IMG/VR virus record: IMGVR_UViG_3300030451_001778
Span: 1 to 37,952 of that record
Direction: 5' to 3' (one strand)
DNA length: 37,952 bases
From: a virus
In this document: piece after piece, positions 29,032-37,952 of the stretch
Layout of the letters: the number at the start of each line of letters is the position of its first letter
Position numbering within the stretch: the first letter of the stretch is position 1
Position numbers and translations under genes: made by a program
The notes under the pieces: generated by a model
Databases searched by the model: none
Told to the model about the DNA's origin: nothing
The model's input: only the letters and a program-made list of their open reading frames with translations

Positions 29032-30235
29032 AGAAGGTAAGCAACTTAATTCAATACTTGATAGTGACGCAAGAATAAACGTATGGCAAGGGTCAGTATC
29101 TAGTGGTAAAACAATTGCATCTCTTGTCAGATGGGTAGAGTTTGTAGCAACAGTTCCTTATGGCAACTTGTTAATGGTAGGCAAGACTGAACGAACACTT
29201 AAACGTAACGTAATAGACGTATTATCTGAACTGTTAGATGGTACAGGGTCTTTAATAACAAGAACAGGTAGTGGTGAGATACAAATAGGTAGTAAAACTA
29301 TTTACATAGTAGGTGCTAACGATGAGAGAGCTGAAGCTAAAATTCGTGGTTTAACTCTTGCAGGCGCTTATGGTGACGAAGTTACATTATGGACAGAGAG
29401 CTTCTTTAGTATGTTATTGTCACGTTTACGTGTAAAAGACGCTAAATTATTTTTAACTACAAACCCTGATAGCCCAAACCATTGGTTAAAAAAACAATTT
29501 TTAGATAGAGAACATGAACTAGATTTAAAAAACTTTGGATTTGAGCTAGACGATAATCACACTTTAGACCCACAATACGTAAGTTCCCTTAAAGCAGAAT
29601 ACGCACCACCTAGCAGTTTATGGTACAGAAGATTTATTAATGGCGAGTGGGTTATGGCAGAAGGCGCTGTTTATGATACGTTTGACCAACAAATAAACGT
29701 AGTTACAGAATTACCTAAGATGCAAGAATATTACGTTGGTATTGACTATGGCACAACTGCACCATTTGTAGCTGTTCTTATTGGTGAAGGTGTAGATGAT
29801 AAGTTATACGTTGTTGATGAGTATGTGTACGATAGCAAAACAAAACTAAGACAATTGTCAGATGCAGAATATAGCAGAGAGCTAAGACAATTTATACAAA
29901 AATACGACCCAAGAAGAATTTACATTGACCCTAGTGCTACATCTTTTATTACACAATTGTGGCGAGATAATGTGCAAGGTGTTACAAAAGCAAACAATAA
30001 TGTAGAAGATGGAATACGTGTAGTACACAATTTAATATCAAGTGGTAAACTGCTAGTTCATCAAAAGTGTGCCTATACTATTGAAGAAATTGAGAGTTAT
30101 GTTTGGGATAGCAAACAACAAGAGAAGGGTATAGATAAACCCTTAAAACGTAACGACCATGCTGTAGATGCGCTAAGATATGGGGTAATCAGTCTAGGCG
30201 CAGTATGGCGACATTGGATTAAGGAAGGACAATAA
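29015..30235 (+). CDS. terL: terminase large subunit (ATPase and nuclease)
   Basis: A protein of 406 residues, slightly compact. Walker A is GSVSSGKT (26-33), and the Walker B acidic pair is AGAYGDEV (Asp121-Glu122). The nuclease half has VGIDYGTTAPF (around 240), RIYIDPSA (around 300) and the DHAVDALRYG motif (around 385), giving the three acidic residues of the RNase H-like site. It packages DNA into the procapsid through the portal and cuts it. Start: GTG at 29015 or ATG at 29018. It belongs to the PBSX-type terminase group. Confidence 0.95.
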   Translation: MMIDLKEGKQLNSILDSDARINVWQGSVSSGKTIASLVRWVEFVATVPYGNLLMVGKTERTLKRNVIDVLSELLDGTGSLITRTGSGEIQIGSKTIYIVGANDERAEAKIRGLTLAGAYGDEVTLWTESFFSMLLSRLRVKDAKLFLTTNPDSPNHWLKKQFLDREHELDLKNFGFELDDNHTLDPQYVSSLKAEYAPPSSLWYRRFINGEWVMAEGAVYDTFDQQINVVTELPKMQEYYVGIDYGTTAPFVAVLIGEGVDDKLYVVDEYVYDSKTKLRQLSDAEYSRELRQFIQKYDPRRIYIDPSATSFITQLWRDNVQGVTKANNNVEDGIRVVHNLISSGKLLVHQKCAYTIEEIESYVWDSKQQEKGIDKPLKRNDHAVDALRYGVISLGAVWRHWIKEGQ

Positions 30236-30236
30236 A

Positions 30237-30314
30237 ATGCCTAAAGGCAAAGGTTATCCACGTGCTAGTAAAAGCAAAAAAATGGGTAAAAAGAAAAAGA
30301 AATCAAGATACTAA
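30237..30314 (+). CDS. 25-residue very basic micropeptide
   Basis: MPKGKGYPRASKSKKMGKKKKKSRY, with the stop directly abutting the portal start. A GGAAGGAC ribosome site precedes it. Very basic and without hydrophobic residues. Small Lys-rich peptides between terminase and portal occur in other marine phages. A role in DNA condensation or packaging is possible but unproven. Confidence 0.55.
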   Translation: MPKGKGYPRASKSKKMGKKKKKSRY

Positions 30315-31799
30315 ATGAAACAAATGCCCGCAAACGGGTCAGAGTACCCACCTAAAGACCATAAACATATACAAAGGGTTTACGCAGAACACAGTGCATG
30401 GCACAGTGGCGACCCTGCAACTTTACGCAAGACGTATGCTGACGTACCACAAGACTATAGACCAAGACGTTATATGTTTTGGACACGTAAAGGTGCAACA
30501 GAACTACAAACAGAACGTCACCAAGTTCATGTGCCGTTAGCGGGTGACATAGCACAAACATCAGCAGATTTATTATTTAGTGAGCCACCAAAGTTTATGA
30601 TACCTGAAATGGAAACTGAAGCATCTGCAAAAAATACGCAAGAAAACTTAGATGCACTGTTGGCACAGTGTGGTTTTAAAAACAAATTACTAGAAGCAGG
30701 CGAATTGTGCGCTTCTATGGGTGGTGTGTTTTTAAGACTTGTATGGGATTTAGATTATATGAAATACCCAAATATACAGATAGTTAATCCTGATAAAGCA
30801 TTTGCGACCTTTATGTATGGTCACTTAGTATCAGTAGCTTATGTAACAGAATATGAACAAGATGGAAGACAAGGTTTTTATAGGCATATCGAGTTACATG
30901 GCATGGGCAAGATAGAGCATGCTTTATACTATGGCACACAAAACAACTTTGGCGAAAGAGTTGCATTAACTGCTATACCTGAAACAGCAGGTTTAGTCGA
31001 AGAAATACAATTACCTTTTGACACATTGGCTAGTGTCTATGTACCTAATCAAAGACCATTAAGAAGATTACGTGGATTGGATTATGGAAGGTCAGATTTT
31101 GATGGCATTGAAGGTATCATGGACGCAATAGACGAAGCATACACTTCATGGCTTCGTGACATACGTTTAGGTAAATCAAGAATTATTGTACCTACAGAAT
31201 ATTTAGAGAGAAGGGGTCGTGGACGTGGTAGTGCATTTGATGTAGATGCAGAAGTATTTACAGCATTAGAGATAGACCCTAATACAGAGAATAAAGGAAT
31301 ACAACCTGTACAGTTTGAGATACGTGACCAACAACACAAAACAACAATATTAGAACTTATTGATAGAGCTGTTACAGGCGCAGGTTATAGCCCACAATCT
31401 TTTGGTCTTGGAATAGAAGGACGTGCAGAGAGTGGCACAGCTTTAAAATTAAGAGAGCGTAAGTCATTTATTACACAAGCTAAAAAACAAAGATATTGGA
31501 CGCAACCATTAGAAGACATATTAGAAAAACTTATGATATTACATAATGAGATATTTAGTGCAGGTTACGAAGTCTTTACACCTACAGTTGTGTGGCAAGA
31601 TAGCGTAGCGCCTGACCCAAGAGAGAGTGCAACAGTAATAGAAACATTACATAGAGCGCAATCTGCATCATTAGAAACAAAAGTTAGACTTCTTCACCCT
31701 GACTTTACAGAAGACGAAATAGAAGCAGAAGTAGAAAAAATAGCTACAAACTATAATTTAGCTGACACAGGAATTGAAGTAATCGAAGAACTAGACTGA
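30315..31799 (+). CDS. portal protein (SPP1 gp6-like)
   Basis: A protein of 494 residues. It shows the typical portal sequence pattern: TDRHQVHVPLAGDIAQTSADLLFSEPP (about 75-100), then a stem region, GVFLRLVWDLD, and the crown/tunnel helices near PQSFGLGIEGRAESGTALKLRERKSFI (about 355-380, the signature of SPP1-type portals). It forms the dodecameric ring at the unique capsid vertex through which DNA is packaged. The giant minor-capsid gene follows after four bases. Confidence 0.92.
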   Translation: MKQMPANGSEYPPKDHKHIQRVYAEHSAWHSGDPATLRKTYADVPQDYRPRRYMFWTRKGATELQTERHQVHVPLAGDIAQTSADLLFSEPPKFMIPEMETEASAKNTQENLDALLAQCGFKNKLLEAGELCASMGGVFLRLVWDLDYMKYPNIQIVNPDKAFATFMYGHLVSVAYVTEYEQDGRQGFYRHIELHGMGKIEHALYYGTQNNFGERVALTAIPETAGLVEEIQLPFDTLASVYVPNQRPLRRLRGLDYGRSDFDGIEGIMDAIDEAYTSWLRDIRLGKSRIIVPTEYLERRGRGRGSAFDVDAEVFTALEIDPNTENKGIQPVQFEIRDQQHKTTILELIDRAVTGAGYSPQSFGLGIEGRAESGTALKLRERKSFITQAKKQRYWTQPLEDILEKLMILHNEIFSAGYEVFTPTVVWQDSVAPDPRESATVIETLHRAQSASLETKVRLLHPDFTEDEIEAEVEKIATNYNLADTGIEVIEELD

Positions 31800-31803
31800 T
31801 ACT

Positions 31804-34800
31804 ATGTCAGTTGAAGACACAGTACAGCAGGAATTAATCGCTGAAGAAAAAGCTGAAGTATTTTTATCGATAGGTGAATATCTTAACCAAGCAATAATTG
31901 ACTTAATTTACGATGATGACATCTATGATGCTGAACTAGCAAATGGTGATGCTAGTAATTGGACTTACAATAAGCTAAAAACAATAGAAGGTTTAATTGC
32001 ATCTGCTGAAAAAGCAGGTAATGATTTACTCAAATTAGCAAGACCTACATTTGAAGACGTAGTTAATATTGCTTACAATCACAGCGCAGAAGTAGCAACA
32101 GCAGAGTTAATAGCAGGTGGACAAACAGTCAATTTAGGCGCAGGTTGGGAAGGTATAAGCGAATTTGCAGTTGATGCTTTAGTTGATGGTTTAGTTAACA
32201 GGTGGGAAAAACGAGTTGACAAGTTAGCAATAACATCATCAGTGCAAAACGAAGCAACAGATTATATAGAGCGTATAGCTAGTCAAGTTGTAGGTGGTCG
32301 TGCATTAAACGATGCACAAGCAGAAGCAGTCAGTGAATTAATAGATAAAGGCATACCTATTTTTAAAGATAGTAAAGGTAGGAAGTGGGCTATTGAGAAT
32401 TATGCACCTATGTATGTTAGAACTGCATCGCAACAAGCAAGAGTACAAGGCGCATTAGATACTTATGAAGCAAGTGGTAATCATTTAGTTTATATATCTG
32501 ATAGCCCTGCTGAGTGTAAATATTGTAGGAAATACGAAGGTAAAATATATAGAACTACAGATAATGTTGCTGATTTGCCTAAATCAAAACAAGATGACCC
32601 ACCACCACATTTAAACACTGCTAAAAACGCAAAACCTGTAGGTCTGTTTCACCCTAACTGTACGCATCAGGCGTTGTTATACATAGAAGGTCTTACAGAT
32701 TTAGATAAACAACCTGACCCTAAAGATGCAGAGCGTGAAAAAAATAGAAGCAATCTAAAACGTGTACAAAAAAATAAACGTAGGGCTAGAGCAAAAATGA
32801 AGGAATACAAACGTAAAGGTCAAACAGCATATTACAACAACGCTAAAGCAAATTGGAATAAATGGTTGTCACAAGAAAAACAGCTTATGTCTTACTTTGA
32901 ACGTCAAGGTTTAGGTTGGATAGGTGGCGAAGACAGGTCAATACTATTAGCAGAGATGCTAGGCGTTGACCCTAAAGAGATAGCTAAGTTAAAAAACAAT
33001 CCATTAGCATTAGCAAAACTTGCACCAAAGACTGCGTTCCCAACAAAGCTAGTAACACCAAAAGCTAGAGATGCAATAGCAGACATAATAAGACCACCTG
33101 ATATAAGCAACTTACGACTAGACGATATAGAGCAGTTATCACGTCAAGGTCAACTAGAATTTAAAAAAAGTGGTTTAAAAAACATAGGTGACTTTGTTAT
33201 TACAGACTTTACCTACTTAAACGAGAGCATACAAAAACAAATTAACTTCCAATACTATAAATATTTTGAAAGTGATTATGGCGTATTTAAGTATGCAGAA
33301 AACTTAAATCTTATGCACGCACCACCTAAGTTACCAAGTTCGATAAACAGTAAAGTCAAGTTTGACGCATTTGTTAATGAAGGTGGCATCGTATCTAACA
33401 AATATGCGTATTGGCAGTGGCATGAAGGTGACCTTGCACCAACTAAATATTGGGCAGATGATAGAAAAGCTAACTTATGGGATAAGATAGTTGACAGGAA
33501 ACTTGCAGAAGAAGTATCAGCAGGCGCAAAAACAAACAGAAAACAATATGTCAGTGGTGGTCTGCCGTCGTCGGGTAAGAGTAGGACTATATCAGGTAAA
33601 GACCCAAACAAAGCTGTTAAAACTATTGACTTAGCAGAATATGTAACATTAAACAGTGACGATATGAAAACTATGTTGTTAATTGAAGAATATGGCACAA
33701 CAGCAGATATAGCAATACATGATGAAATAAGCGACCTGTTTATTAACAGCGATACAAATGGTGTAAACACAATAATTAAGTTAGATAGTGCAGGCAATAT
33801 CATAGAAGGTCAAAGCGAAGTGTGGGCTAAATTAAAGAAATCACACCCTGATGTTTTCGATACATTATTTGCTGAATATAAAAATGGACAAAAAATTGGT
33901 TACAAAGAAACAACAAGATTTAACGAGAAGTTTTTAACAGAGATAAAAGAAAGTATTGCAGAACGAGTAGTTGTAGTTCGTACAACAGATGTTGTATCAG
34001 AGATAATAGGATTTGAAGGCGCAAACATTGTACACAGTGAGAGTTCAGCTTTACTTGCTTATGCACAAGACAGAGCAGGTGAACGTGGACTTAACATAGT
34101 ACATGACGTAACGCTAGGGTCAGAACGACCACTTGAAAAAATAGATGAGTTAATTAAAACACATGGTTACATGGCAACAGAAGGTACGTATATTGTGTAC
34201 GAAGCTGAACAGGCTAAAAAAGGTGTTGTACAAAGATATGCAGAAGGCAACTTCCAAAACCTGACATCTAAAGTAGCACGTGGACGTGGTGGTCGATACG
34301 TTTCAACAGGCGTAATTGACCAAGCTATGAAATTAATAGAAACTGACGCAGTAAACGAAACATTAGAAATACTAGGAAGACCTGCAATAAATGATAATGA
34401 GATTTATATGGCTAGGTTACTTAAATCAGGCAACGTTGACTTTAGAGATAATGGTTTTCAAATAATAGATAGAACTTTAATTGATGAGAATACAGGCTAT
34501 CCTGTTTCACGTAAAATATTATTGCAACGTGGCAAAGATGGTATTCAAGGCATAAAAAAAATAAACCCATCAACTAAAAATGCAGGACTTGATTTATTAG
34601 ACATTGTACAAGAAGATACAAGGTCAAGACAAAGACCACGTATAACAAAAGTTAAAGTTAAATCACAGCTACCTAAAGCTAAATATGAAAAATCAGGGTT
34701 TAAAGGTATTTTAGATAAATACAAGACAGACTTTAGAGTGTTAAAAAACAAAGATGGTTATATGACAAAAATACAAATGTACTTTGATAATTTAAGTGGA

Positions 34801-37800
34801 AGTAAATCTTACACAACAACTTTAAGTACAACGTTTAATGTAGAAAACGCATTTGGTGAAAAATTTGACCTAAATGTAAGTGATGGCATGATTAAATTTG
34901 GTAATAGCAGAAGAAAATTTTATAGCTTATTGTCAGAAACAATTGACGATTTTAGATTAAATGAATTTGTAGAAGAAGCAAATAAACCTATTGGTTTGTC
35001 AAAAACACGTACAGCTAAAGATTATATTGTTAAAAGCATTGACGAAGCACAGATAATTATTAACAGTGAAACTGATAATTTGTTACGTAATCATCACTTG
35101 TATATTGTGCCTACTATAGAAGATGCAAATTTTTTATTTAATTCAGGAATAGCACCTAGTTTAATTTATGTTGGTGACAGCAAAGTGTTTGAAAAACACC
35201 TAAACATAGTAACTAACAATACACACAAAAGATTACGTAATTCAGGTTATCCAAATTTTAGAAACATATTTTTTGGTGATAATTTACCACAAAGATATAG
35301 CCCAAACTTTACAGATGGTTTTACTGTATCAAACCTTGAAAACATACCTGCAAAAATTGGTGAAGCAGACTTAGTTCATTACATAGCTAATACAGGTAAA
35401 ACTGATGACTTTGATGCAATATCACATGAAAATTTATTTAGACCACAATTGTCAGAAGAATTTGAAAAAACTGTTTATAGACAATTAGAAGTTATGCAAA
35501 AACAACTAGCTATTAAAGGTGTAGAACATGGCGCTATAAAAGTTGCCTATAGTATTGATGCTATTGCATTTTACAAAAGCGTATTAGATATACCTAAAGA
35601 TGTAAGTTTTATAGATGAGTTGCTAGCAGGCAATATCGACCCATACGAAATGTATCTAGCAGGTCAACAGTTTAAAAATGGACAAGCATCTGTTGCTAGA
35701 TTTACAGATGAGAGTGCAGGTATGAACAGAGCTGTTGTTAAATTAAAAAAACTATTAGGTATGAACTATCAAACTACCCATAACTTATATTCAGCTACAC
35801 AACAAATTAAAGAAGCATCATTAGGTAATGTTTTAGTTCCACAAACAAGTACAGTTGCAAAAGACGATGTCAAAGACATATTTGAGTTAACTAAACAGTC
35901 TTTAACAAACGAGAGATATATTGACGCAGAAACAGGGCAATCATTTTTATATAGTGTTGTTGGAAAACACATAAACGAAATTGATGTTGATGGTGATTTA
36001 AACACTACACGAACATATAAAGTTGCACAAAAGGTTACAGAAGGTAAACAAGCAAGACACGTAACAGACTTCTTAAACCTTAAAACAAAAAGAGTAGTAA
36101 TGACTGTTGATGAATTTATAGAACAACAAAACCATATAAAAATTGATACAGATGGCGATGTAGTAACCAAAAAAGCAAAGGTTAAGGGAAATACTAAAAA
36201 ACAATTTTTTACAGGAAGGTCAGGTAACCCAAGAGAGAACAAAAGATTAATTGGTGCAGTAGGTAACACACAAGGTAATAATCAGTGGGTAAAAAACGTT
36301 GAGAAAGATACAATTAATAAACTTCAAATTGATAAACCAACGTACATAAACCAACTTGTTAACAATACGACAGACGACTTTTATTTAATAGAAAATCTAA
36401 AACAAATGAACGGCGATGATTTAATAGAAGTTGTGTTAGTTGACGAAGCAGACTTTAACAAAAATTTTAGAGATGCTACTGACAATCCATTTGCAGATGA
36501 CATTACACAATTTCTTGAAGCCCAAATAGATGATACAACAGCAAGGTCAGGTAAATCGTATAACACAATAGCACAAATTGGTTGGGCAGATGACCTAGAC
36601 AAATACATTTATGGACAAGGAAACAGAGAAGGTAGAAGAATTACTACATTACGTGGTGACAACCTAAGACTTAACACAAACATACCAAATGTAAGTCAAA
36701 CAGATTTTGATGGATTACATAAGGTAGAAGTATCATCTGAAAAAGCATTAGATACATTAGCGTTACAACAAAAAGTAGATAGTCACGATGATTTTTTATT
36801 ACAAAACAGCGCAAAAACAACATCAATAGATAGTAATGAAACTATAAACAAAAGAGTATATAAGTTTGTAAAGCATGAAGGCGTTGAATTTGGTACGACA
36901 CAAGCAACATCAACTAAATCAAATGTAAAAGGTAAAAAAGCGTTTTTAAATATAATCGAAGTTCCTAAAGAGCCAAACGTTAAAACAATTTATCACACTG
37001 TAGAAATAGATATAGATGATTTAAAACAAGATATAAGAGATGGCATGTTTAGCGTAACTAAAAACGATTTACATTTATATCAAGATGGTGGTGATGTAAC
37101 AGATGTTTTGTTTGCTAGAGATATTGAAGAATTAAAGACTGTAAAGGAAATACGTAAAGTTATACCACAAGATGTTATGGACACAACAGAATTAGGCGAG
37201 TTACTATTTTCTGTTAATGAAGAAAGCTATTATGGCGACACAGCAACACAGCGTGCTAAAAAAGGTTTAGAACTAGAGAGCATGTTGCAATTTAGCGAAG
37301 ACATGACTTTACGAGATATGGTAGAAATACGTTTAAATCGTAATACTGATTACACACAACATGTTATTAAAGCAAAACAAGATGGAAGTGGTGTTAATTT
37401 TGTAGGTAAAAATTATAATCGTGGTGTTGTAAAGACCCAAGACCCATTAGTGCAACAGTTGATAGAAGAAGCAACTTTAGATTACGACCCTGCTGACATG
37501 GGAACAAGACAAGTCGATGCAAACAGAATATTTAAAGATAGACTAATAGAAAAAGCTGTTGACAAAGGTTTAGTAAGTAATGAGCTAAAAAAAGCAGTTG
37601 ACATAGTAGATACAGTGTTTGCAAAAGTAGGTGGTGTAAACAATCTAAATCTAACACAAGCAGAATTTACAGATTTACTTGAACAGATAGAAGACATTAA
37701 AGATGAAACTTTAGCAGATAAAATAAAAATTATTGATGGTAAAGAAATATTAGAATTTCAATTATCTGACAGCGTAACAGAACAGATAAGTCAACTTATT

Positions 37801-37952
37801 GACCATAACGAAATAGCACCTGAATTATTTGATTATGACGAACAAGTTTACAGGGTTGTTATAGATGCAGGCGAAGATATAAAACCACCTTCACACCACA
37901 CACGTATGATAGAAACTTTTATTGCAACAGATAATACAACAAGAGCAGTGGG
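31804..37952 (+). CDS. giant minor capsid polyvalent protein with zeta-toxin-like kinase (runs off the edge)
   Basis: At least 2,049 residues. Residues about 1-300 are a phage minor capsid 2-type domain, with CKYC (238-241) and HPNCTH (283-288) as its metal-like signature. Residues about 580-850 read as a zeta-toxin-type P-loop kinase: GLPSSGKS (586-593), SDDMK, HSESS (744-748), IVHDVT (765-770) and GRGGRYV. The rest shows no clear fold to me. Such multi-domain, virion-carried proteins are called polyvalent proteins. The gene likely continues into 2-169. Confidence 0.85.
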   Translation, partial: MSVEDTVQQELIAEEKAEVFLSIGEYLNQAIIDLIYDDDIYDAELANGDASNWTYNKLKTIEGLIASAEKAGNDLLKLARPTFEDVVNIAYNHSAEVATAELIAGGQTVNLGAGWEGISEFAVDALVDGLVNRWEKRVDKLAITSSVQNEATDYIERIASQVVGGRALNDAQAEAVSELIDKGIPIFKDSKGRKWAIENYAPMYVRTASQQARVQGALDTYEASGNHLVYISDSPAECKYCRKYEGKIYRTTDNVADLPKSKQDDPPPHLNTAKNAKPVGLFHPNCTHQALLYIEGLTDLDKQPDPKDAEREKNRSNLKRVQKNKRRARAKMKEYKRKGQTAYYNNAKANWNKWLSQEKQLMSYFERQGLGWIGGEDRSILLAEMLGVDPKEIAKLKNNPLALAKLAPKTAFPTKLVTPKARDAIADIIRPPDISNLRLDDIEQLSRQGQLEFKKSGLKNIGDFVITDFTYLNESIQKQINFQYYKYFESDYGVFKYAENLNLMHAPPKLPSSINSKVKFDAFVNEGGIVSNKYAYWQWHEGDLAPTKYWADDRKANLWDKIVDRKLAEEVSAGAKTNRKQYVSGGLPSSGKSRTISGKDPNKAVKTIDLAEYVTLNSDDMKTMLLIEEYGTTADIAIHDEISDLFINSDTNGVNTIIKLDSAGNIIEGQSEVWAKLKKSHPDVFDTLFAEYKNGQKIGYKETTRFNEKFLTEIKESIAERVVVVRTTDVVSEIIGFEGANIVHSESSALLAYAQDRAGERGLNIVHDVTLGSERPLEKIDELIKTHGYMATEGTYIVYEAEQAKKGVVQRYAEGNFQNLTSKVARGRGGRYVSTGVIDQAMKLIETDAVNETLEILGRPAINDNEIYMARLLKSGNVDFRDNGFQIIDRTLIDENTGYPVSRKILLQRGKDGIQGIKKINPSTKNAGLDLLDIVQEDTRSRQRPRITKVKVKSQLPKAKYEKSGFKGILDKYKTDFRVLKNKDGYMTKIQMYFDNLSGSKSYTTTLSTTFNVENAFGEKFDLNVSDGMIKFGNSRRKFYSLLSETIDDFRLNEFVEEANKPIGLSKTRTAKDYIVKSIDEAQIIINSETDNLLRNHHLYIVPTIEDANFLFNSGIAPSLIYVGDSKVFEKHLNIVTNNTHKRLRNSGYPNFRNIFFGDNLPQRYSPNFTDGFTVSNLENIPAKIGEADLVHYIANTGKTDDFDAISHENLFRPQLSEEFEKTVYRQLEVMQKQLAIKGVEHGAIKVAYSIDAIAFYKSVLDIPKDVSFIDELLAGNIDPYEMYLAGQQFKNGQASVARFTDESAGMNRAVVKLKKLLGMNYQTTHNLYSATQQIKEASLGNVLVPQTSTVAKDDVKDIFELTKQSLTNERYIDAETGQSFLYSVVGKHINEIDVDGDLNTTRTYKVAQKVTEGKQARHVTDFLNLKTKRVVMTVDEFIEQQNHIKIDTDGDVVTKKAKVKGNTKKQFFTGRSGNPRENKRLIGAVGNTQGNNQWVKNVEKDTINKLQIDKPTYINQLVNNTTDDFYLIENLKQMNGDDLIEVVLVDEADFNKNFRDATDNPFADDITQFLEAQIDDTTARSGKSYNTIAQIGWADDLDKYIYGQGNREGRRITTLRGDNLRLNTNIPNVSQTDFDGLHKVEVSSEKALDTLALQQKVDSHDDFLLQNSAKTTSIDSNETINKRVYKFVKHEGVEFGTTQATSTKSNVKGKKAFLNIIEVPKEPNVKTIYHTVEIDIDDLKQDIRDGMFSVTKNDLHLYQDGGDVTDVLFARDIEELKTVKEIRKVIPQDVMDTTELGELLFSVNEESYYGDTATQRAKKGLELESMLQFSEDMTLRDMVEIRLNRNTDYTQHVIKAKQDGSGVNFVGKNYNRGVVKTQDPLVQQLIEEATLDYDPADMGTRQVDANRIFKDRLIEKAVDKGLVSNELKKAVDIVDTVFAKVGGVNNLNLTQAEFTDLLEQIEDIKDETLADKIKIIDGKEILEFQLSDSVTEQISQLIDHNEIAPELFDYDEQVYRVVIDAGEDIKPPSHHTRMIETFIATDNTTRAV

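Overview
This window looks like a complete or nearly complete genome of a low-GC, long-tailed (siphovirus-type) bacteriophage of about 38 kb. Evidence: terminase small and large subunits, an SPP1-type portal, a capsid protein of the SU10-like (HK97-fold) family, scaffold, head-tail connectors, tail terminator, tail tube, a frameshifted pair of tail chaperones, a tape measure protein, tail hub and fibres, and a lysis cassette, nearly all on one strand. No integrase or recognisable repressor, polymerase, primase or helicase is seen, so the phage is probably lytic and depends on the host replisome. A notable point is the physical end: a giant gene runs off the right edge (31804 onward), and the partial reading frame at the left edge (2-169) continues it exactly in frame. 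The window is therefore probably a circular (or circularly permuted) genome cut inside that gene. The intact protein would be about 2,105 residues.

Layout if the circle is closed. (1) 27649-37952 and 1-169: a ParB-like protein, terminase, portal and the giant minor-capsid protein with an internal zeta-toxin-like kinase. (2) 169-3198: ten small genes, several cysteine-rich, one papain-like candidate and one lysozyme/transglycosylase-like protein. (3) 3271-17690: scaffold, capsid, connectors, tail genes, then a tail-fibre region holding a tandem duplication of a three-gene cassette. (4) 17708-20780: small coiled-coil/membrane proteins, a 12-residue tetracysteine peptide, an amidase endolysin, a metallophosphoesterase and an r1t-type holin. 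(5) 20995-21871, the only leftward operon: a ssDNA-annealing-like protein and a small hydrophobic protein. (6) 21946-27250: early/replication genes, namely a helix-turn-helix protein, a replication-initiator-like protein with three 21-bp iterons inside its coding sequence, an HNH nuclease, an ABC-ATPase/GNAT fusion, and a run of small unknown genes. (7) 27251-27648: a 398-bp gap with a strong terminator and several inverted repeats.

Regulation: a recurrent promoter module (TTGCAT, 16 bp, TACACT/TACAAT, often with an extended TGC) appears at several operon starts. In several cases the start codon lies only 6-8 bases after the -10 box, which implies leaderless mRNAs. Leaderless transcription, an r1t-type holin and an amidase endolysin fit a Gram-positive host, and low GC plus leaderless mRNAs point most to an aquatic low-GC actinobacterium. 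This host guess is inference only; the sequence names no host.

How the parts work together: early divergent promoters around 21880-21920 drive recombination genes leftward and replication genes rightward. The wHTH initiator may bind its own internal iterons. Late genes package DNA, build head and tail, and lyse the cell. The giant capsid protein probably travels in the virion and may deliver the zeta-like kinase into the host.
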